From Edaphobacter lichenicola (lineage in GTDB: Bacteria; Acidobacteriota; Terriglobia; Terriglobales; Acidobacteriaceae), in the NCBI RefSeq assembly GCF_025264645.1, contig NZ_CP073696.1, positions 1,054,001 through 1,118,000 on the forward strand: DNA of 64,000 nucleotides, given 5' to 3'. A program made the translations under genes and the position numbers. This document shows positions 36,217 to 46,930 of the stretch, piece after piece. How positions within the stretch are numbered: position 1 is the first letter of the stretch; every line of letters starts with the position of its first letter. The notes beneath the pieces were generated by a model that made no database searches, was not told the DNA's origin, and saw only the letters and a list, made by a program, of their open reading frames with translations.

Positions 36217-38703
36217 ATGAAGCGCCGCGAAATCAAGCAGTACGAGTTTGTCCGCAAGATCGGAACAGGCGGCAGCGGCGTCGTCTTTCTAGCCAACGAC
36301 ACCCTTCTTCAGCGCCCCGTCGTCCTCAAACTCCTAAAACGCGGCAACCTCACCATCGAGCAGATGCGCGCCACTCAACTCCGCGAAGCTCGCCTCGCTT
36401 CAGCTATCGACCACCCGAACGTCTGCGCCATCTACGACGTAGGCGAAGCCCCCGAAGAGGACGGCAACGGCGAAGAAGCATATATCGTTATGCAGTACAT
36501 TCCCGGCAAGAGCCTCGACAAGCTCATCGCCGAAGGCCCCGCCAGCCTGCAGCTCGTCCTCTCTGCCGGCATCCAGACCTCCGACGGTCTCTCCGCCGCC
36601 CATAACCTCGGCATCTTCCACCGCGACCTCAAACCCGCCAATGTCATGCTCACCGACGGTGGCCTCATCAAGATCCTCGACTTCGGCCTCGCCCGCCGCC
36701 TCCGTCCTGACCAGGCAGAGTTCGACCCCGCAGGCCCTACCAACAAGCGCACACCCGCTGCTCCCGGAGCAACCTACACCGCCCGCGGCGGCACCATCGC
36801 ATACATGGCGCCCGAGCAGTTCGTCACCGGCCAGTCCAGCGTCCAGTCCGACATCTTCGCCCTCGGTCTCATCCTGTATGAGCTCGCGACCGGCCGTCAT
36901 CCTTTCCACCGTCCCGATGCAGCTGAGTTCCAATCGATTCGCGCCATCCAGTTCGCCGATCCACCCTCTATTCGCGAGATCGTCCCCAACCTCCCCGTCG
37001 AACTCGAATCCGTCATCCTGCGCTGCCTCGAAAAACAACCATCTGCCCGCTTCAGCTCCGCTGCCGAGGTCCGCGAAGCCCTCAAGACCATCATGATGGC
37101 CATGCAGCTCGACTCCGTACTTCTCCCTGGAGACAACATCTCCCTCCGCCCCACCCAAGGCCGTCTCGCTCTGGACACACCCGAAGAAGAGAAGCGCACC
37201 ACTGGTATCCTCTCCATGCTCGCAGAGCGTTTCCGCGAGTCAGGTACCGCCTCCGTCAGCAACCAGAACAGCATCGTCGTTTTACCCTTCGTCAACTTTG
37301 GCCCGGCCGACGTCGCTCCGCTCTACGGCTATGCCCTCGCCGATGCCATCGCCACACGTCTCACCCGCATGTCCACCCTGGTCGTTCGTCCGTCCAGCTC
37401 CTTCATGAACATCCCGACCCATCAGCTTGATCCGCTCAGCATCGGCAAAAAGCTCTTGGTCAACTTCGTTCTCGCCGGCAACTTCCTCCGTTCCGATCAG
37501 GGCTTCGACCTAAACTGGCAGCTCCTCGACGTGCCCGGCCAGAGCGTCCGCGCTGGCGGCTCCATCAACGTCGCCTCCTTCGATCTCGTCTCCGTTCAAT
37601 CCGAGATCTGCAACGAGGTCTTCAGCACCCTGCAAGGCTTCGGAGATCTTGCCTCCCACGACACTCACCGCGCAGCCTCGCTCTCCGAAGATGTCTCCGA
37701 GGAGTACCTTCAGGCCCGCGCCGTGCTCTCCTCCTTCATGACACGCACCGGCAGCCGCGAAGACCTCGATCGCGCCTGCGAGCTTTTCACCAATGTGACC
37801 AAGCAGAACGAGAAGTATGCCCCAAGCTGGTCCGGCCTCGGCATCACTCACCTCCAATACGCTCGGCACGGCCTCGGCGGCCAAATGCACGTGCTCGAAG
37901 CCCGCCGCGCCTTCGACAAGGCCCTCGCTCTTGATCCCGGCTCCGTCGAAGCCAACCTCTACCGCGTCTACATGCTCCTCTCCCGCGGCGAAAAAGAGTC
38001 TGCCCGTCACGGCATCGAGAACCTCCTCCAGACCGCTGGCAATGACTGGAACGTCCGGCTCGTCGCAGGTCAGACCCTCCGCATCGACGGCATGTACGAC
38101 GAAGCCCTCGACCAGTTCAATGCCTCCCTCCGCATGAACCCTGCAAACGCGGCGATGATCTACAACCATCGCGCCCGCGTCTACCAGTACCAAAACCAGA
38201 TGGAACTCGCCGCCGACGAGATTGAAAAGGGTCTCACCCTGGAGCCCCGCCAGCCTCTCCTCCGAATCTCCCTCGGCTACCAACAGATGCGCACCGGTGA
38301 TCTCCCGAAGGCCATCGAAACCCTCGAAAATGTCATCCGCGACGACTCCTCCCTCCGCATCGTCTTTCCCACGATTGCTCTCTGCTACGTCCAGCTAGGC
38401 GATCGCCCGAAGGCCGCCAGCTTCATCGTCGACGAAACCCTCTCCGCCGCCGAAGCCGACAGCGAGATGGCCTACCGCCTCGCCACTTACTTCGCGTTAG
38501 AAGGCGACGAATCCGAAGCCCTCCACTGGCTTCGCCGCGCCATCTATCTCGGCAACGAAAACTATCCGTGGTTCAGCAAAAACCCCGCCTGGCGAAAGCT
38601 CCAGGGCCACGCCGACTTCGAACGCATCCTCGAAGACCTCAAAAAGAGCTACCGCCGCAACCAGAAAAACTGGAAGCGCCTTCTCGCCCAGGTCCGCAAC
38701 TAA
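36217..38703 (+). CDS. Ser/Thr protein kinase with TolB-like domain and TPR repeats
   Basis: This 828-residue protein has a complete Hanks-type kinase domain at residues 1-285. It has the glycine loop GTGGSGVVFLA, Lys38 in VVLKLL, HRDLKPANVM (135-144), DFG (155-157) and APEQF (199-203), with a long activation loop between the last two. A middle domain (from about 355) resembles the FlgO/TolB N-terminal fold (SIVVLPFVNFGPADVAPLYG). TPR-type repeats fill the last 300 residues (YAPSWSGLGITHLQYARHG, DEALDQFNASLRMNPANAAM, YNHRARVYQYQNQMELAADE). I see no membrane helix, so it is probably cytoplasmic. It converges on the chemoreceptor gene. Confidence 0.93.
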   Translation: MKRREIKQYEFVRKIGTGGSGVVFLANDTLLQRPVVLKLLKRGNLTIEQMRATQLREARLASAIDHPNVCAIYDVGEAPEEDGNGEEAYIVMQYIPGKSLDKLIAEGPASLQLVLSAGIQTSDGLSAAHNLGIFHRDLKPANVMLTDGGLIKILDFGLARRLRPDQAEFDPAGPTNKRTPAAPGATYTARGGTIAYMAPEQFVTGQSSVQSDIFALGLILYELATGRHPFHRPDAAEFQSIRAIQFADPPSIREIVPNLPVELESVILRCLEKQPSARFSSAAEVREALKTIMMAMQLDSVLLPGDNISLRPTQGRLALDTPEEEKRTTGILSMLAERFRESGTASVSNQNSIVVLPFVNFGPADVAPLYGYALADAIATRLTRMSTLVVRPSSSFMNIPTHQLDPLSIGKKLLVNFVLAGNFLRSDQGFDLNWQLLDVPGQSVRAGGSINVASFDLVSVQSEICNEVFSTLQGFGDLASHDTHRAASLSEDVSEEYLQARAVLSSFMTRTGSREDLDRACELFTNVTKQNEKYAPSWSGLGITHLQYARHGLGGQMHVLEARRAFDKALALDPGSVEANLYRVYMLLSRGEKESARHGIENLLQTAGNDWNVRLVAGQTLRIDGMYDEALDQFNASLRMNPANAAMIYNHRARVYQYQNQMELAADEIEKGLTLEPRQPLLRISLGYQQMRTGDLPKAIETLENVIRDDSSLRIVFPTIALCYVQLGDRPKAASFIVDETLSAAEADSEMAYRLATYFALEGDESEALHWLRRAIYLGNENYPWFSKNPAWRKLQGHADFERILEDLKKSYRRNQKNWKRLLAQVRN

Positions 38704-38771
38704 CCGCCTCGGGCCATCGTCCAAATTCGTAATTGAGTGATTCACTCCGCATAGCCAATATGAAGGCTATC

Positions 38772-40181
38772 CTACGTGCTCTGACCGATCAGCCCGTTCA
38801 GGCTCATAATCGTTCCAATCAGCCTGCGCGTGTGTGCGGCACCTCGTTGCACTGAATCCCCCAGCACACCAAGCGGCTTTGTCACTTTGTTTGTCTCGGC
38901 ACACTGACTATTCGCCGAGTGCGCGATCTCCTGAGTCGATTCACGAATCTCCATCGAGCACTCCGTCAAACGACGCAGTCTCTTTCGGATTGCCTCAAGA
39001 TGCTCCAGCTCTGCCAATGCCGTCGTGGAATTGGTCGTGATCTCTCGTCTCGCATGTGCTGCCTGTTCCATCAGACCCTTCACCATCGTCTCAATTCGAC
39101 TGGTAGACTGCTCCGAACTCTGCGCCAGCCCGCGTATCTCCGCCGCAACCACGTTGAAGCCACGCCCTGCCGCACCTGCGCGAGACGCCTCGATGCTGGC
39201 GTTCAGCGAGAGCATATGCGTATTCGAAGCGATCGAACGAATCAGCTTCAAAATCTCAGCGATCGATCCCATCTGCGTCTCCAGCTTCTCTACCTCCGTC
39301 GTTGCCGCCATGATGCCGACGGATATCCCCTGAATCCGCTCCATCGTCTCGCTCAGCACCATGTTGCTCTCTTCAATCTGTTCGAGCGCAATCCTGGTCT
39401 TCGTCTTCGCCGACTCCGTTCTTCTTGCAATATCCTCATTCCCCGCGCTTACAGCCTCAAACGCATAAGCCACCTTCTGCACTTCAGTGAGTTGCTCCTG
39501 CGCCAGCCGTTCGCTTTCTTCTGCCACAGCCGTCAACTCGCTCGCAGCCTGATCGATCGTCTGGGCCACGCGTTCGATCTGCTCCAGCCTGCCTCGCTCC
39601 GCATTAAGATCGTGAGCCATGCGAATAGCCTCTTCGCGCGAGACCATCGCCAGGTAGACCAGCACAACTGTCTCGATCACAACATACAGAGCGTGCACTA
39701 ACACCATCCCAAAGCCATGCCCGCAAGGGAAGGCAAAGAACGGAAGGTTCATTTTGTGGAGCTGGAAAAATAAAAGATGGTGCGTGGCGATCGTGGCAGC
39801 GCCTGCAACCAGCGGTCGCCAGTCGCGATAGCAAACCAGGAATGCGAGGAGCGCGAAGATGCCGAAGTGAGTTTCGATCAGGCCGTGAAACTCCTGGATC
39901 ATCAGTGCGGAGTAAGACATGAGAAGCACAGCATTAATCACACGGAGCCGTAGGGTGCCTCCGTATCTGCGATAAAACAGCCATGCGGCAGCCGCCAGCA
40001 GGCCATCGATCAGTACCACAGCAAACCCAGTCGACCCAAAGAATGCGAACACCAGGCAAAGTAACCCTAACGCCTCTATGGTCCATACCATGAAGCGGTC
40101 GCCGACCCTGTAGATCGGTTCCAGCAACTGAGCATCCTGATCGGATGAGTGAAGAAGTTCAAGCAGACGCATGCGCTTCAA
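38772..40181 (-). CDS. Membrane-embedded methyl-accepting chemotaxis-type receptor
   Basis: This 469-residue protein has about six membrane helices in residues 30-180 and no large periplasmic domain or recognisable HAMP. After residue 190 there is a long coiled-coil signalling part. Its hairpin tip reads SNTHMLSLNASIEASRAGAAG, then GRGFNVVAAEIRGLAQSSEQ, the MCP signature in slightly altered form. The sensing part is the membrane bundle itself, with several His residues (ATIATHHLLFFQLHKMN). The ligand is unknown. The convergent kinase gene lies 68 bp away; a shared role is not shown. Confidence 0.88.
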   Translation of the reverse strand: MKRMRLLELLHSSDQDAQLLEPIYRVGDRFMVWTIEALGLLCLVFAFFGSTGFAVVLIDGLLAAAAWLFYRRYGGTLRLRVINAVLLMSYSALMIQEFHGLIETHFGIFALLAFLVCYRDWRPLVAGAATIATHHLLFFQLHKMNLPFFAFPCGHGFGMVLVHALYVVIETVVLVYLAMVSREEAIRMAHDLNAERGRLEQIERVAQTIDQAASELTAVAEESERLAQEQLTEVQKVAYAFEAVSAGNEDIARRTESAKTKTRIALEQIEESNMVLSETMERIQGISVGIMAATTEVEKLETQMGSIAEILKLIRSIASNTHMLSLNASIEASRAGAAGRGFNVVAAEIRGLAQSSEQSTSRIETMVKGLMEQAAHARREITTNSTTALAELEHLEAIRKRLRRLTECSMEIRESTQEIAHSANSQCAETNKVTKPLGVLGDSVQRGAAHTRRLIGTIMSLNGLIGQST

Positions 40182-40360
40182 GCCTCAGCTCCTCTATCGG
40201 CGCGACTGTGGCTTGCATAAATTATTGGTATCAAATCTCAAAAATTTAACTTACCGGTTCGTACGCAGGAGGTTTCAGGAAAAGCGTGGCATAGCCGATA
40301 CTCCGACTGCAGCTGAAACAGAAAAACCACTCACCGCGTACAGCAGACGTTAGCCGCCCC

Positions 40361-41287
40361 TTACTGTGCCATGCCCACTCCACCCACGGGACTCGTATCC
40401 AAACTGCTCAAAGGCGAGCCACTGAGCGGCGTCAGAATCATCGGCGTCGTCAAACTGAACACGAGCCTTGCATCCGTAGGCAGCGTCGCCTGACGATCCT
40501 GCTTCAACCAGATCACGGTGCTCACGCCCGCGCCAATCCCCGCGCCAACCACAGCACCCACACCACCGCCAATCAACGCTCCGGACACAGCGCCCGCGCC
40601 CGTGACGCCACCAACCACCGCCAGCGTCTCCTTCGTATGATTCTTGCGCTTCAACGTCCCTTCGTTATCCACGTTGAACTCACTCTTCCCGGTATCGATT
40701 AACTGCGCGTGCACAATATAGTGCGTTCCATCCGGCAAAGTCACATTCCGCGTCTCCAGATGCAGCAGTGCTGTACCAGAGATCCTCTTTCCGCCGTGTA
40801 CTTCCGTCACTTGGCCATCCAGAATCGAACCGATCGGAATGATCACGCGGCCATCGCGCTCAACCGCTTCCGTCACCTCGGCTGTAAATTTGCTCCCAAC
40901 CACCGTCGAACTGGTAGAAAGCGTATCCAGCATCTTCGTCCTGAGCAGAGTCCCCTCACGCAGCTCACCATGACGCTCAGGCACACTGGTAACAATCATG
41001 GCATCCAGAGGATCCTCCGGAGGTGTGGTGCTGACAAAACTGCTGCCCGTAGTAGCCGTCGTTGCTCCTTTGTAAGGAACATACGGCCCATATACCGTCT
41101 CTGTTGATGAAGGCGTCGACACCGCAGCACTCGGCTTGGGCGTCACCGGCTGTTGAGTCACCGGAGCCGCATCATCTGTACTTGAAATCACCGCAGGGTC
41201 AGGATGGGAAACTCCCATAGCAGGGCTCTGGGAGAATGCGGGTACAGCAGCAAGAACAAGAGCGGCGGTTGTGATCTGTATCTTCAT
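40361..41287 (-). CDS. Secreted glycine-zipper protein, paralogue of 18701-19522
   Basis: This 308-residue protein starts at ATG 41287, with GAGGA nine bases upstream; a longer reading from 41326 lacks support. Signal residues 1-20 end in AVPAFSQ. A Pro/Thr-rich linker is followed by LREGTLLRTKMLDTLSTSST, a beta domain (VIIPIGSILDGQVTEVHGGK), and a Gly-zipper stretch (GAGAVSGALIGGGVGAVVGAGIGAG) before TDARLVFSLTTPMIL. The order matches the lipoprotein at 18701, but here there is no lipobox. Function unknown; probably an envelope protein. Confidence 0.72.
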   Translation of the reverse strand: MKIQITTAALVLAAVPAFSQSPAMGVSHPDPAVISSTDDAAPVTQQPVTPKPSAAVSTPSSTETVYGPYVPYKGATTATTGSSFVSTTPPEDPLDAMIVTSVPERHGELREGTLLRTKMLDTLSTSSTVVGSKFTAEVTEAVERDGRVIIPIGSILDGQVTEVHGGKRISGTALLHLETRNVTLPDGTHYIVHAQLIDTGKSEFNVDNEGTLKRKNHTKETLAVVGGVTGAGAVSGALIGGGVGAVVGAGIGAGVSTVIWLKQDRQATLPTDARLVFSLTTPMILTPLSGSPLSSLDTSPVGGVGMAQ

Positions 41288-41293
41288 CGGTAG

Positions 41294-42931
<1,638 letters not shown>

Positions 42932-42989
42932 GTTTCCCGAAGTTGCCTGATCTTCAAAGCTGTTCTTCTCATCACCAACTAACAAATTA

Positions 42990-43056
42990 CGTCATCCCGA
43001 CCTGCGCCGCTCACAGTCTCATCGTGAGCGGCGCAGCGGAGACATACCCGCATTTC
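42990..43056 (+). terminator. Hairpin after enolase, in a palindromic intergenic repeat
   Basis: A perfect 12-bp stem (TGCGCCGCTCAC 43003-43014 with GTGAGCGGCGCA 43024-43035) has a 9-nt loop. The flanks read GTCATCCCGACC before and GCGGAGACATACCCGCATTT after, the layout of the dispersed GTCATCC family. It can stop transcription from enolase or from the convergent cupin gene, though no T-run follows. Confidence 0.6.
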
Positions 43057-43100
43057 TCCTGTAGTTGCAACACGCCCCAACGAGCTACGTCTGCATCTAG

Positions 43101-43439
43101 TCAGACCGCAACCGTCTCAGCCTGAGCCAACTCAAACGTAAGATTCACTGATCGCGCGCCAACCGGACGCGTCCGATGCCGCACCCCGCGAGGAATCGTA
43201 AGCATCTGTCCCGAAGCGAGCTCTCGCGATCCGCTCTCAAACTCAATGCAGAGCCGCCCTTCAACCACCAGAAAAGTCTCATCCGAGTTCGGATGAAAGT
43301 GCCAATGGTATGGCTCTACCATCGTGGAAATTCGAACGACGTGATCATTGATCTCAGCAATCGGATGATTATCGTATCCCGCATGCGAAGACTCTGCCGC
43401 CAGCGTAATGACTTCTGAAAGTTCCCCGTCCATGGTCAA
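43101..43439 (-). CDS. Cupin-domain protein
   Basis: This 112-residue single cupin barrel carries motif 1 as EPYHWHFHPNSDETFLVVEG (His, His and Glu in metal-binding positions) and motif 2 as LTIPRGVRHRTRPV. The second motif holds the last His. Such small cupins may be metal enzymes or sugar or signal binders, and the substrate cannot be read. ATG 43439 or 43433 may start it. It is convergent with enolase and stands alone. Confidence 0.85.
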   Translation of the reverse strand: MTMDGELSEVITLAAESSHAGYDNHPIAEINDHVVRISTMVEPYHWHFHPNSDETFLVVEGRLCIEFESGSRELASGQMLTIPRGVRHRTRPVGARSVNLTFELAQAETVAV

Positions 43440-43622
43440 TCCTCGCGTTCCAATCTAGTCCGTAGGTCTTAGCGTACGACTTCTGGCCGGAATCATCTCG
43501 AAGCGCAATCGCGCAACGAGCTCTAAAACGCGAAGCGCGTCATGCCAGTTTGCAAAATCACTGAATACCCATTCATAATGGCCAGCGACAGAAAACCTAG
43601 CCCAAACGGTACGGAGAAACCC

Positions 43623-45128
43623 ATGCCAAGGCCCCGCACGCGCAACACTATCATTGCGATCTTCGCAACGATCCTTCTAGCCCCACACCTCCTAGCCCAA
43701 ACTGACGCCTTCGTCCAGCGAGCCGGAACCAAGCTCGCCCTCGGCAGCTCAGCCTTCCGTTACAGTGGCCCCAACATCGAATGGCTAGGCCTCGAAGGCT
43801 ACGGCCCCCACGACCCCATGGGCCCCCGCCTCCCTAGCCACTTCGAGATCGACGACGCCTTCGACACCGCCGCCGAGATGGGCGCAAAAGTAGTCCGAGC
43901 CCAAACCATGGGCGACACCGTCGGCTGCCCCCTCTGCATCGAGCCCACCGAAGGCAACTTCAACGAAGCCGCCTTCGCATCCAGTGACTACGCCATCGCC
44001 ACCGCCCATAAACACGGCATGAAGCTCATCATCCCCCTAGTCGGCGACTGTGCCACCTGCGCCGGCGGCGGCATCGGCCAATACCTCGCCTGGCACCGCA
44101 AACCCAACCCGCAAGACTTCTTCACCGACCCCGCCCTCATCACCGCCTACGAGAAACACATCGACGCCGTCCTCAACCACCTCAACCCCGTCACCGGCCT
44201 CCGCTACAAAGACGACCCCACCATCATGGCGTGGGAGAACTGCAACATGTGCGGCCTCGTCGCCCTCCTCGGCCATCCCACCCCCGAAGCCTTCGCCCAG
44301 ATCTCCACCTGGTCCGAGACCATCGGCGCTCACATCAAGCAGACCGACCCCCACCACCTCTACCTCGACACCACCGGCCTCTTCCGCTACTACGCCAAAA
44401 TCATCGACAACCCCAGCACCGACCTCGTCACCTTCGAGTTTTACCCCCACTGGGACGCCCTCCTGGGCCCCGGCGCACCCGCTACCACCGCCGCCACCTT
44501 CACCCACGACGCCGCCACCGTCACCAGCCACGGCAAAGCCTTCATCGTTAACGAATTCGGTTGGGACAACACCGACTGGAAGACCCCCGCCGACCTAGAA
44601 CAAGTCCTCCACACCCTCGCCACCGACCCCAACATCTCCGGCGACGGCTTCTGGGCCCTGCAAGCCCACCTCGACAACTTCGGCTTCCAGCCCATCCCCG
44701 CCAACGCCTCCGACCCAGCCTTCGCGCAGCTCGGCGAAACCGGCCAATGGTGGGCGCTCTACTATCCCGGCATCAAAACTCTCACCATGTCAGCAGAAGA
44801 CATGGCCGCCCGCGCCCAGCAGCTCCGCGCCCACGCCTACGCCATGTCAGGCGCAAAAGTCCCCAAGCACATGACCCCACCCCGCCCAGTCATCACAGCG
44901 ACTGTCCTGGTTGGTCTTATTGCATGGCGTGGCTCCGCCGGCGCCATCAACTACTCGATCGAGCGCAACGATCCCGGCACGAAAGAGTGGAAGCCCATCT
45001 GCGACCGCTGCGCCACCGACACCGACGATCCCTGGGCAGATCCCCACGGCACGCTAGGCGGAGCCCGCTATCGCGTCATAGCCTGGAACGCAGACGGAGT
45101 CCCCAGCGAACCATCTGACCCAAGATAA
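43623..45128 (+). CDS. Secreted GH5/mannanase-like protein with four CxxC motifs and a C-terminal FN3-like domain
   Basis: This 501-residue protein starts at ATG 43623 (GGAG about six bases upstream; 43578 is possible). A signal peptide ends near LLAQ. Residues 35-410 look like a (beta/alpha)8 glycosidase of the GH5 mannanase type. The nucleophile candidate is Glu311 (FIVNEFGWDNTDW). In the usual WELANEP position it reads IMAWENCNMCG, so the acid/base Glu of the NE pair appears to be Met209. Four CxxC motifs lie at 102-105, 143-146, 207-210 and 460-463. Residues 420-500 form an FN3-like domain (WRGSAGAINYSIERND, YRVIAWNADGVPSEPS). It may bind rather than cleave its substrate. Confidence 0.75.
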   Translation: MPRPRTRNTIIAIFATILLAPHLLAQTDAFVQRAGTKLALGSSAFRYSGPNIEWLGLEGYGPHDPMGPRLPSHFEIDDAFDTAAEMGAKVVRAQTMGDTVGCPLCIEPTEGNFNEAAFASSDYAIATAHKHGMKLIIPLVGDCATCAGGGIGQYLAWHRKPNPQDFFTDPALITAYEKHIDAVLNHLNPVTGLRYKDDPTIMAWENCNMCGLVALLGHPTPEAFAQISTWSETIGAHIKQTDPHHLYLDTTGLFRYYAKIIDNPSTDLVTFEFYPHWDALLGPGAPATTAATFTHDAATVTSHGKAFIVNEFGWDNTDWKTPADLEQVLHTLATDPNISGDGFWALQAHLDNFGFQPIPANASDPAFAQLGETGQWWALYYPGIKTLTMSAEDMAARAQQLRAHAYAMSGAKVPKHMTPPRPVITATVLVGLIAWRGSAGAINYSIERNDPGTKEWKPICDRCATDTDDPWADPHGTLGGARYRVIAWNADGVPSEPSDPR

Positions 45129-45258
45129 AAAAGGTACACAAGTCACGAAGTGACCGCCCGAACCGGGGTTCCCGCAAACAGGTCTTCGTTTGCGGGGTGG
45201 CCAAGCGCAGCGGGCCCGTCCGGCAGGACACAAGCCCGAAGCCCCGCATCCAACCACC

Positions 45259-45957
45259 ATGCACTTAACTCCCCAAGATCACCTCTTCGTCCTCACCGGA
45301 GCCGGCATCTCCGCCGAGAGCGGCCTCGCCACGTTTCGCGGCTCTGGCGGCCTCTGGAACGGCTACCGCGTCGAACAAGTAGCAACCCCTGAAGCTTGGG
45401 CGGCCGACCCAGCCCTCGTTTGGCACTTCTACTCGCAGCGCCGACGCAACGCCTCCTCAGCGCAGCCAAACGCCGCACACGTCGCCCTCACTCAAATCGA
45501 GCATCAGCTAGGCGACCGCTTCTACCTCTGCACACAAAACGTAGACGACCTGCACGAACGTGCTGGCTCCCAGCGCATCCATCATATGCACGGCAGCCTC
45601 TTCCAATCTCGCTGCACCCGCTGCGATCAACCCTTCCCAGACACAGCCCTCTACGAAACCGCCGAAGCTCTCCCGAAATGCATTCAATGCGGAGCACCCG
45701 TCCGCCCACACATCGTCTGGTTCGGCGAAATCCCACTCGACATGGACGCAATCTACCGTAAGCTCAATCGCGCAACCATCCTCTTAGTCGTTGGCACCTC
45801 AGGCTCTGTCTACCCAGCCGCTGGCTTCGTCGACATAGCCAACCAGCAGCGCACCCGCACCATCTACGTCGGCCCCGAAGAGCCGCTCAACCGCCAGGCC
45901 TTCGACGAGATCCTCCTCGGCACCGCTACCGAAGTTATCCCCTCACTTATCGATTAA
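45259..45957 (+). CDS. cobB: NAD-dependent protein deacylase (sirtuin)
   Basis: This 232-residue cytoplasmic enzyme removes acyl groups from lysines using NAD+. Motifs in order: VLTGAGISAESGLATFRG (NAD loop), FYSQRR with Tyr58 and Arg61 in the Y-x-x-R arrangement of class III desuccinylase/demalonylase sirtuins, TQNVDDLHERAG, catalytic His111 in HMHGS, and four zinc cysteines (119, 122, 141, 144). The class III signature predicts activity on succinyl- or malonyl-lysine. ATG 45259 is chosen because the upstream extension has no family match. The SpoIIE-type gene converges 12 bp after the stop. Confidence 0.92.
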   Translation: MHLTPQDHLFVLTGAGISAESGLATFRGSGGLWNGYRVEQVATPEAWAADPALVWHFYSQRRRNASSAQPNAAHVALTQIEHQLGDRFYLCTQNVDDLHERAGSQRIHHMHGSLFQSRCTRCDQPFPDTALYETAEALPKCIQCGAPVRPHIVWFGEIPLDMDAIYRKLNRATILLVVGTSGSVYPAAGFVDIANQQRTRTIYVGPEEPLNRQAFDEILLGTATEVIPSLID

Positions 45958-45969
45958 GCGAACCGCAAC

Positions 45970-46755
45970 CTAACGCGACAAAGGCCTCACCATCACCAGT
46001 GCAGTCAAGTCTTCTTCAACAACATCTTCCCGCCAGAATTGCAGATTGCGAAGACCGCCCTTCGGAGTCTTCTTGAAATCGTTCGCCGCCTGCAATGTAA
46101 ATTGGCAGATCTCCACCGCCGAATCTGTCTTCGCGCTATGCAAAACGCTCTGCACCCTCTCTGCCCCAAAATGCGTCTTCCCTCGCTGCGTCTCGACGAT
46201 CCCTTTCGTAACAAGAAGCAGCTTAGCCCCCGGTTCAAACGCCTGCATCGAAGGTTCGTACGTCAAGTGCGTGAACAGACCCATCGGCATCGCAACATTC
46301 GGCAGTGACCGCGTACCCTCCGAATCATGAAAGACCGCTGTTAGCCCACCCGCGTTGACATAAGCAAAAAGCCCAAGAGCCAGGTCGTAACAGCCGATAA
46401 ATGTGGGTGAGAATCTCACCCCATGAGCCGCTCGCATCAGCGCATGATTAATCTCCTGAACCAACTGTGCCGTGCCGTCCATCAAGTTTGTGTCACGTAA
46501 TTGGAAGAGCTTAGCGCCTTCGCGCCGAAAAACTTCCTGAACCGCAGCCGCTATGGGCTCGGCCTGTTCCTTGGTGCCCGCAATATCGGTCAGCAAAACG
46601 ATAATATGCGAGCCGAGATTGACCGCATCGAAGAAGTCACCGCCAGTGCGCGAAGAAAAGTAATGTGCGTGTAAATCAAGGTTCGGATGCGGCCTCAGCT
46701 CCAAAGGGAGTGGAGTCCGGCCATGCGTTGCTGATCCGGTCTGTGAAGAACTCAT
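45970..46755 (-). CDS. SpoIIE/RsbU-type PP2C phosphatase-like protein
   Basis: This 261-residue protein matches the SpoIIE-type phosphatase domain without a sensor domain. The first metal motif is TGGDFFDAV, the second is LLTDIAGTKEQA, the middle holds FIGCYDLALGLFAYVNAGGLT and the last EEDLTALVMV. At the usual TDG position the sequence reads LLLVTKGIVETQRG, so a metal-ligand Asp appears to be Lys. Related proteins control anti-anti-sigma factors in partner-switching systems. No anti-sigma partner lies nearby. Whether it is active is open. Confidence 0.78.
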   Translation of the reverse strand: MSSSQTGSATHGRTPLPLELRPHPNLDLHAHYFSSRTGGDFFDAVNLGSHIIVLLTDIAGTKEQAEPIAAAVQEVFRREGAKLFQLRDTNLMDGTAQLVQEINHALMRAAHGVRFSPTFIGCYDLALGLFAYVNAGGLTAVFHDSEGTRSLPNVAMPMGLFTHLTYEPSMQAFEPGAKLLLVTKGIVETQRGKTHFGAERVQSVLHSAKTDSAVEICQFTLQAANDFKKTPKGGLRNLQFWREDVVEEDLTALVMVRPLSR

Positions 46756-46930
46756 GGCAGCTCCTGATGGATTGTTCCCGGAGATTGTAACCCGCCTGAT
46801 ACCTCAAAATTCAGCAAACAGCACATGCCGCGGCACCACACAACCGATCTACAGACCTTTCACATTGTTGTTATCCTGACCATGAAAGCATCAGAGTCCA
46901 GGCACCAAATACAGCGAGACACGAGCCATC

